From: Cyanobacteria bacterium UBA11153
GTDB lineage: Bacteria > Cyanobacteriota > Cyanobacteriia > Cyanobacteriales > Coleofasciculaceae
Reading direction: 5' to 3'
Assembly: GCA_003511885.1 (NCBI GenBank)
Contig: DOIX01000388.1
Location: 1-13,798, forward strand
DNA: 13,798 nt
Below the pieces are notes generated by a model. It saw nothing but the letters and a program-made list of their open reading frames with translations, did no database searches and had not been told where the DNA came from. How positions within the stretch are numbered: position 1 is the stretch's first letter; each line of letters begins with the position of its first letter. The translations under genes and the position numbers were made by a program. This document shows positions 13,728 to 13,798 of the stretch, in pieces.

Positions 13728-13748
13728 ATTATAGTTCAAATGAACTAT
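13728..13748 (-). promoter_or_regulatory. Probable dnaX promoter overlapped by a perfect palindrome
   Basis: On the minus strand a perfect TATAAT (13733-13728) overlaps the end of an inverted repeat, ATAGTTCA (13731-13738) and TGAACTAT (13741-13748), with a 2-bp spacer. No good -35 box is visible. The predicted start is near 13721, giving a leader of about 90 nt to the GTG at 13628. The palindrome lies where a repressor or activator would act. Confidence 0.45.
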
Positions 13749-13778
13749 CATATCTGTGGGTTGCTCAAAATATAGTAA

Positions 13779-13798
13779 GGGGCTAGGGGCTAGGGGCT
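13779..13798 (+). repeat. Tandem GGGGCTA heptamers running off the right edge
   Basis: GGGGCTA occurs twice, followed by GGGGCT to the last base of the window, in strict 7-bp phase. The true length of the tract cannot be seen. Confidence 0.75.

Overview
The window looks like a piece of a cyanobacterial chromosome, probably from a filamentous or large-genome species. The right half carries seven copies of the HIP1 octamer GCGATCGC, several tracts of 7-bp tandem repeats, and housekeeping genes of clearly cyanobacterial type (lipB, type 2 IPP isomerase fni, a two-domain SppA, a PhyH-family dioxygenase, and a long dnaX). The left 6.4 kb has no HIP1 site and is instead dotted with CCTAGG. I read it as the right-hand part of an integrated mobile element whose left end lies outside the window.

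Layout of the element (1 to about 6434). On the minus strand, a DUF3854/D5_N-type primase-helicase gene runs off the left edge; 478 codons are visible, from 1436 down. Its leader has a good promoter and two strong hairpins. Upstream is about 600 bp without a gene, holding a DnaA box, CCTAGG palindromes and one copy of a 39-bp repeat; this is the best candidate for the element's origin. Next come a small acidic protein gene (2050-2292), a hairpin-rich gap, two overlapping membrane-protein genes (2539-3640), a 150-bp structured inverted repeat that holds the second, inverted copy of the 39-bp repeat, and a three-gene minus-strand operon: a 112-aa unknown, a 219-aa helical unknown and a tyrosine recombinase. 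A consensus-like promoter at 5870-5899 drives the operon. Divergent from it is a ribbon-helix-helix regulator gene with its own terminator.

The right edge is a 47-bp 3' fragment of a tRNA-Val(GAC) gene (6388-6434) with no 5' half, preceded by two direct 10-bp repeats. This is the expected footprint (attR) of a tyrosine recombinase that integrated into the 3' half of the tRNA gene. The intact tRNA should sit at the far left end, beyond base 1.

The chromosome (6435-13798) carries lipB (-), a 105-bp heptamer tract, fni (+), a second heptamer tract in inverted orientation, sppA (+), a phyH-like gene (+) and dnaX (-).

How the genes fit together: recombinase, RHH regulator, primase-helicase and a probable origin suggest a plasmid-like or satellite-like element able to replicate after excision. 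The membrane proteins and the 80-, 112- and 219-aa proteins are its unexplained cargo. No capsid, terminase or conjugation gene is visible here. On the chromosomal side, the most striking observation is that DnaX ends in DDDDIPF, a near copy of the SSB C-terminal tip, after a long low-complexity linker.
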